Source of the DNA: SYOC01 sp964441775
GTDB taxonomy: Bacteria; Desulfobacterota; Binatia; Bin18
Reading direction: 5' to 3'
Assembly (NCBI GenBank): GCA_964441775.1
Contig: CAYTVL010000020.1
Span: 24,170-88,169, forward strand
Length of the DNA stretch: 64,000 nt
The notes under the pieces were generated by a model. That model made no database searches. It had not been told where the DNA came from and saw nothing but the letters and a program-made list of their open reading frames with translations. How positions within the stretch are numbered: the first letter of the stretch is position 1; each line of letters begins with the position of its first letter. The position numbers and the translations under genes are program-made. Positions 60,374 through 64,000 of this stretch are shown one piece after another.

Positions 60374-62653
60374 ATGCGATCGCTGAAAACTGTCTTCTCC
60401 GTCACTCCGACTTCCCTCACCCTCGGCATCACTTTTCTGGTGGTGATGCTCTTCTACGTTGGCGCTCCTCTTCTTGATCTCATCGAACTAAAAACTTATG
60501 ATCGTCGCTTCCTACTACGTGAGCCGGTGCGGCCTTCGCCAGCAGTGGTGTTGGCGTTGATTGATGAAAAGAGTCTCGATCGAGAAGGACGCTGGCCGTG
60601 GCCTAGGGCGAAGCTTGCGGCGCTGATCGATGTACTGTCGCGCGACGGGGCCAAGGTGATTGGGTTTGACATCGGCTTCCTGGAGCCTGATGAAAACTCT
60701 CAACTCACACTGCTCAATCAACTCAGCCAAAAACTCAAGACGCTGAACGGTCAACGCTCGCAGTTTGCCGACTTCATTCAAGAGCGCAGACAACAAGCCG
60801 ACAACGATCTGGCGCTCGCGACCGCCATAAAACAGTCGTCCGCGACGGTCGTGCTGGGATATTTCTTTCATGAAGAGAAAACGGAACTTGGCTACCGTGT
60901 TGACCAAAACAAAATCGACCAGTACTTCGAACGGATTAGCAACTCAAAGTATCCCATCGTGATCTCGAAGGCGCAGGGAGGAAAGATCGGGGATCTGCTC
61001 CAAGGCTATGCGCCAGAGAGTAATCTCGCTATGCTGACGGAGGCGGCCGCCTCCTCGGGTTACTTTACTTTGAAAAACGATCGGGACGGCGTCATTCGCT
61101 GGATGCCGCTGCTGATCCAAGGCCGGGAAGATTTCTTTCCTCCACTCTCGCTGCTATGCGCCTGGCATTATCTCGGGAAGCCGCCACTGATGGTGACTGT
61201 GGGGCAAGACGGCGTGGAAGAGATGCGCCTGGGTCAACAATCGCTCCCGACGGACGCCAAAGGGCGGTTGTTGATTAACTATCTTGGCGACGCCAACGAT
61301 CCGAACGAGGTGAACGTCTTCCCCTCCTTTTCCATCAGCGACATTCTCAACAGACAGGTTCCTATGGGGACCTTCGCCAATAAAATTGTGTTGGTCGGTG
61401 CCACAGCCACGGGGATATACGATCTCAGAAGCACCCCGTTCCGGGCGGTGTATCCCGGGTTGGAAATTCACGCCACGACTATCGACAATCTTTTGACCCA
61501 ACGCTTCATCACGCAACCTCAATGGGCGGAGCTTTATGACCTGCTCGTTATTCTCGCCTGGGGAACAGCCGTTGGCTTTATCCTTCCTCGTATCGGCGCT
61601 TTCAAGGGGTTTGTGTTTACGGCTGCGCTTGGTGTCCTGCATGTTGTTATTGCAGACGTGTTTTTTATTTACCTCCGGGTCTGGATCAACATTGTCTACC
61701 CCTTGTTGGCGCTGGCGGCGAACGCCACCGCGCTCACGGTCTACGCCTACATCACCGAGGAACGAGAACGTCAGAAAATCAAAGGCGCGTTTGAACATTA
61801 TGTGGCTCCTGAAGTCGTGGATGAACTCGTCAAACATCCGGAAAAACTCAATCTCGGAGGTGAGCGGCGCGTGCTGACGGTCCTCTTTACCGATCTCAAG
61901 GGATTCACCGCCATTTCCGAGAGCACCGGATCTCATGAACTTGTTGAATTATTGAACGAGTATTTTTCGGCGATGACGAATATTGTTCTGCGACACCAGG
62001 GCACGCTGGATAAGTTCATCGGCGATTCCATCATGGCCTTCTACGGCGCGCCGATCGAACGCGACAATCATCCGTTGATGGCCTGTTACACCGCAGTGGA
62101 TATGTCAAAAAAGTTGCGCGCCTTGCAGAGTGAGTGGGAGACCCGCAACTTGCCTCCTCTGTCCATGCGCATTGGCATTCATACCGGGGAGATGATCGTC
62201 GGCAACATAGGTTCGAAGGACCGCTTTAACTACACAGTAATGGGAGACGCGGTCAACTTGGCGTCCAGACTAGAAGGGCTGAACAAAGCCTACGGCACGA
62301 CGACGCTCATTGGCGAAGACACCGCCCGGCTGGTTGAGCAGTCGTGCCTGCTGCGCGAGGTCGATATGGTGCAGGTAGTGGGGAAAGCGCAAGCGGTCCG
62401 CATCTATGAACTACTTGATCGGGTAGAAGAGCCTCTGCCCACGGCGCAAGCAGAGGCGTTCACGTGTTATGCCGCCGGGCTGACCGCGTATCGTGTTCGA
62501 CGCTGGGAAGAAGCCGGGGCGCTGTTTCAACAAGCTCTGACGCTCTGGCCGGAGGATGGTCCTGCATTTACCATGCTGGCGCGGTGCCGAATCTACCAGC
62601 ACGTTCCTCCCCCGGATGATTGGAATGGCGTGTTTGAGGCGGTGCATAAATAA
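60374..62653 (+). CDS. CHASE2-domain class III adenylate/guanylate cyclase
   Basis: A 759-residue membrane sensor enzyme. After a membrane helix (about 15-35) comes a CHASE2 extracytoplasmic sensor (about 40-340; DRRFLLREPVRPSPAVV, DGAKVIGFDIGF, FANKIVLVGATATGIYDLR). Three helices (about 378-450) lead to a cytoplasmic cyclase (about 495-690). Its metal Asp residues lie in LFTDLKGFTAI and GTLDKFIGDSIMAFYGAP; the purine Lys (DKFIGD) is present, and YTVMGDAVNLASRLE ends the core. It makes cAMP or cGMP from ATP or GTP. A TPR-like tail ends the protein. The Lys favours adenylate cyclase. Third gene of the FecR operon. Confidence 0.92.
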   Translation: MRSLKTVFSVTPTSLTLGITFLVVMLFYVGAPLLDLIELKTYDRRFLLREPVRPSPAVVLALIDEKSLDREGRWPWPRAKLAALIDVLSRDGAKVIGFDIGFLEPDENSQLTLLNQLSQKLKTLNGQRSQFADFIQERRQQADNDLALATAIKQSSATVVLGYFFHEEKTELGYRVDQNKIDQYFERISNSKYPIVISKAQGGKIGDLLQGYAPESNLAMLTEAAASSGYFTLKNDRDGVIRWMPLLIQGREDFFPPLSLLCAWHYLGKPPLMVTVGQDGVEEMRLGQQSLPTDAKGRLLINYLGDANDPNEVNVFPSFSISDILNRQVPMGTFANKIVLVGATATGIYDLRSTPFRAVYPGLEIHATTIDNLLTQRFITQPQWAELYDLLVILAWGTAVGFILPRIGAFKGFVFTAALGVLHVVIADVFFIYLRVWINIVYPLLALAANATALTVYAYITEERERQKIKGAFEHYVAPEVVDELVKHPEKLNLGGERRVLTVLFTDLKGFTAISESTGSHELVELLNEYFSAMTNIVLRHQGTLDKFIGDSIMAFYGAPIERDNHPLMACYTAVDMSKKLRALQSEWETRNLPPLSMRIGIHTGEMIVGNIGSKDRFNYTVMGDAVNLASRLEGLNKAYGTTTLIGEDTARLVEQSCLLREVDMVQVVGKAQAVRIYELLDRVEEPLPTAQAEAFTCYAAGLTAYRVRRWEEAGALFQQALTLWPEDGPAFTMLARCRIYQHVPPPDDWNGVFEAVHK

Positions 62654-62690
62654 AAATTGAGAGCTGCTCGTGAGTAAAGAGGAGAACACT

Positions 62691-63686
62691 ATGACAAAGG
62701 TGACTATTGCATTCGCCGGTTCCGCCGGGCTCGGGGGATTTCCTGATTTTCCTCTTGTTCTAGCGCAACAATTACAAGACGAGTTTCCGACTACCTCTGT
62801 GCGTCTCCTATCTAATCCCGCCCAACGACGGACTGAGTTGGCCGACACCGAGGTCCTCTTCACGTTACGGTTAAACCCGGAGGAATTTGCCCTCGCCAAA
62901 CAATTGCGCTGGCTGCATCTTCCTTCCGCAGGGGCCACGCATGTGCTCTTTTCTGAGATGATCGCGAGTCCGGTTATTGTCAGCAACTCGCGCGGACTCC
63001 ACGCCATCCCCATCGCGGAACACGTGTTAGGGATGATGATTATTCTGGCGCGCAAGCTGCACGATGCTTACCGTTTTCAACTGGAAGGGAAATGGGCGCG
63101 GCGTGAAATGTTTGACCTCTACCCCACGTTTTCGGAGTTGTATGAACAGACCGCAGGCGTCATCGGGCTCGGCAGCATTGGGTTGGCGGTGGCGGAGCGC
63201 GTGAAAGCCTTGGGCATGCGTGTGATCGCCACGCGGCGAAACCCCGCCGAGCGACCGGCGTGCGTCGATGAGCTGTACGGAGCGGATGGCCTATCCCATT
63301 TGTTGCGCACGTCCGACTTTGTCATCATTGCCGCTCCGCTCACCCCGGAAACACAAGGGCTGATCGGTGAGGCGGAGCTGCGCATGATGAAACCGACCGC
63401 ATATATTTTTAACGTAGGCCGGGGCGCTATTATCCAAGAGCAAGTGCTGATCCGCGCCCTCAAGGAACAATGGATCGCCGGGGCCGGGCTTGATGTTACT
63501 GAAGTTGAACCGTTACCAGCTGAAAGCGAGTTGCTGCGTCTCCCTAACGTCTTTCTCACGCCGCATTGCTCGGGTTTACGCTCTCGCTATTGGGAACACG
63601 CGGTTGTCATTTTTCGCAACAACTTGCGTAAATTTCTGCACGGCGAACCGATGGACAATGTCGTGGATAAACATGGCGGGTACTAG
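62691..63686 (+). CDS. D-2-hydroxyacid dehydrogenase
   Basis: A 331-residue NAD(P)-dependent dehydrogenase. The nucleotide site GVIGLGSIGLAVAERVKALG, the Arg region NVGRGAIIQEQVLIRALKEQ, Glu in DVTEVEPLPAESEL and the His in FLTPHCSGL are the family's catalytic set (Arg, Glu, His). It reduces a 2-keto acid to a D-2-hydroxy acid; the exact substrate is open. AAGAGGAGAAC sets the ATG at 62691. It follows the cyclase gene by 37 bases. Confidence 0.92.
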   Translation: MTKVTIAFAGSAGLGGFPDFPLVLAQQLQDEFPTTSVRLLSNPAQRRTELADTEVLFTLRLNPEEFALAKQLRWLHLPSAGATHVLFSEMIASPVIVSNSRGLHAIPIAEHVLGMMIILARKLHDAYRFQLEGKWARREMFDLYPTFSELYEQTAGVIGLGSIGLAVAERVKALGMRVIATRRNPAERPACVDELYGADGLSHLLRTSDFVIIAAPLTPETQGLIGEAELRMMKPTAYIFNVGRGAIIQEQVLIRALKEQWIAGAGLDVTEVEPLPAESELLRLPNVFLTPHCSGLRSRYWEHAVVIFRNNLRKFLHGEPMDNVVDKHGGY

Positions 63687-63707
63687 AACTCCCCCTGAAT
63701 AGACTCC

Positions 63708-63944
63708 TTAACCGCCCGCGACGGGCAATTCACCCGACCCATATTGGATTTCTACTACGTAGCCATCGGGGTCGGCGATGTACGCATGCGCCACGAGCCC
63801 TCCATGCTCGCATTGAGACACGAGCCGACCGCCGAACTCTGGAGCGGTGGCGATCGTGGTGTCATAATCCTCACGGCCCTCCAACATGATGCCGAAATGA
63901 CTAGATCCACCTTGGACTCCAGCCAAGCCTCGTTCCCGCTCCAC
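63708..63944 (-). pseudogene. VOC family fragment, N-terminal half missing
   Basis: Seventy-eight codons give the second half of a vicinal-oxygen-chelate protein (SSHFGIMLEGREDYDTTIAT, AHAYIADPDGYVVEIQYG). A normal protein needs about 120 residues. The frame is closed by TAA about 15 bases upstream of the GTG start. A different frame just upstream reads MLKRVVMLMMQSA, like a VOC N-terminus, so a deletion or frameshift is likely. Confidence 0.55.
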
Positions 63945-64000
63945 CTCTAGAGAGTGTTATGCACTTTGCATCATCAGCATCACAACTCGTTTGAGCATAA

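Noticed and set aside
1..64000. CRISPR arrays, rRNA, tRNA genes and phage structural genes
   Set aside because: I looked for regular spacer-repeat structure, tRNA-like TTCGA loops in context, and phage-type proteins and saw none. The only regular repeats are the protein-coding repeats at 1333-5577.

Overview
The window is about 64 kb of moderately GC-rich, gene-dense DNA with normal Shine-Dalgarno sites (AGGAGG-type). It has no rRNA, tRNA, CRISPR array or prophage that I can see. The gene content is typical of uncultured deltaproteobacteria-like or Tectomicrobia/Entotheonella/Binatota-type soil or sponge bacteria: TauD dioxygenases, LLM flavoproteins, D-aminoacylase-like amidohydrolases, HpaB-like monooxygenase, DUF3604, AAA-type cyclases with zinc ribbons, and many short palindromic repeats. 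That assignment is inference from gene content. TonB-receptor-like, FecR, SurA-like and periplasmic proteins indicate a Gram-negative envelope.

Layout. 1-9 kb: a membrane-anchored helical-repeat protein cut by the left edge, a giant secreted cysteine-rich repeat protein, an ICMT-like methyltransferase, a secreted class II cyclic-nucleotide phosphodiesterase, and small genes. 9-20 kb: glycerol kinase, DoxX, VOC proteins, a phosphoesterase, two near-identical TauD dioxygenases in opposite orientation, an amidohydrolase, a nitroreductase, an FKBP and a polysaccharide deacetylase. 20-27 kb: a TetR regulator whose palindromic operator lies in front of one TauD gene and in the divergent region before an envelope operon (parvulin PPIase, DUF3604 hydrolase, catalytic-domain-less parvulin-like protein, HupE/UreJ). 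27-33 kb: HpaB-like monooxygenase, a 6-oxocamphor-hydrolase-like crotonase, SnoaL-like protein, HNH nuclease beside a repeat, DUF547, a short-chain dehydrogenase lacking the catalytic Tyr, and a sigma-54 activator.

33-50 kb: two paralogous zinc-ribbon/cyclase/AAA/TPR proteins around a trifunctional MFS-PlsC-acyl ligase, a DUF2339-DUF3999 pair and an LLM oxidoreductase; then a VapBC-type toxin-antitoxin pair. The cyclase genes carry palindromic repeats inside their reading frames, including a 171-bp MITE-like element that can be removed precisely and still leaves a sensible protein. 50-56 kb: HAD hydrolase, DUF1232, DHDPS-family lyase, XRE regulator, phasin-like protein, a Crp/Fnr regulator with a 12-bp-arm inverted repeat upstream, and a CocE/NonD hydrolase. 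56-64 kb: FecR-TPR-beta-barrel fusion, a secreted Cys-rich protein and a CHASE2-adenylate cyclase in apparent operon, then a 2-hydroxyacid dehydrogenase and a VOC fragment.

The strongest candidates for undescribed biology are: (1) in-frame palindromic/MITE insertions in cyclase genes; (2) the TetR operator linking a dioxygenase to the PPIase-DUF3604-HupE envelope operon; (3) the FecR-TPR-barrel/CHASE2-cyclase operon, in a window that also holds a secreted cAMP phosphodiesterase and a Crp-like regulator. No function was tested; all calls come from reading the sequence.
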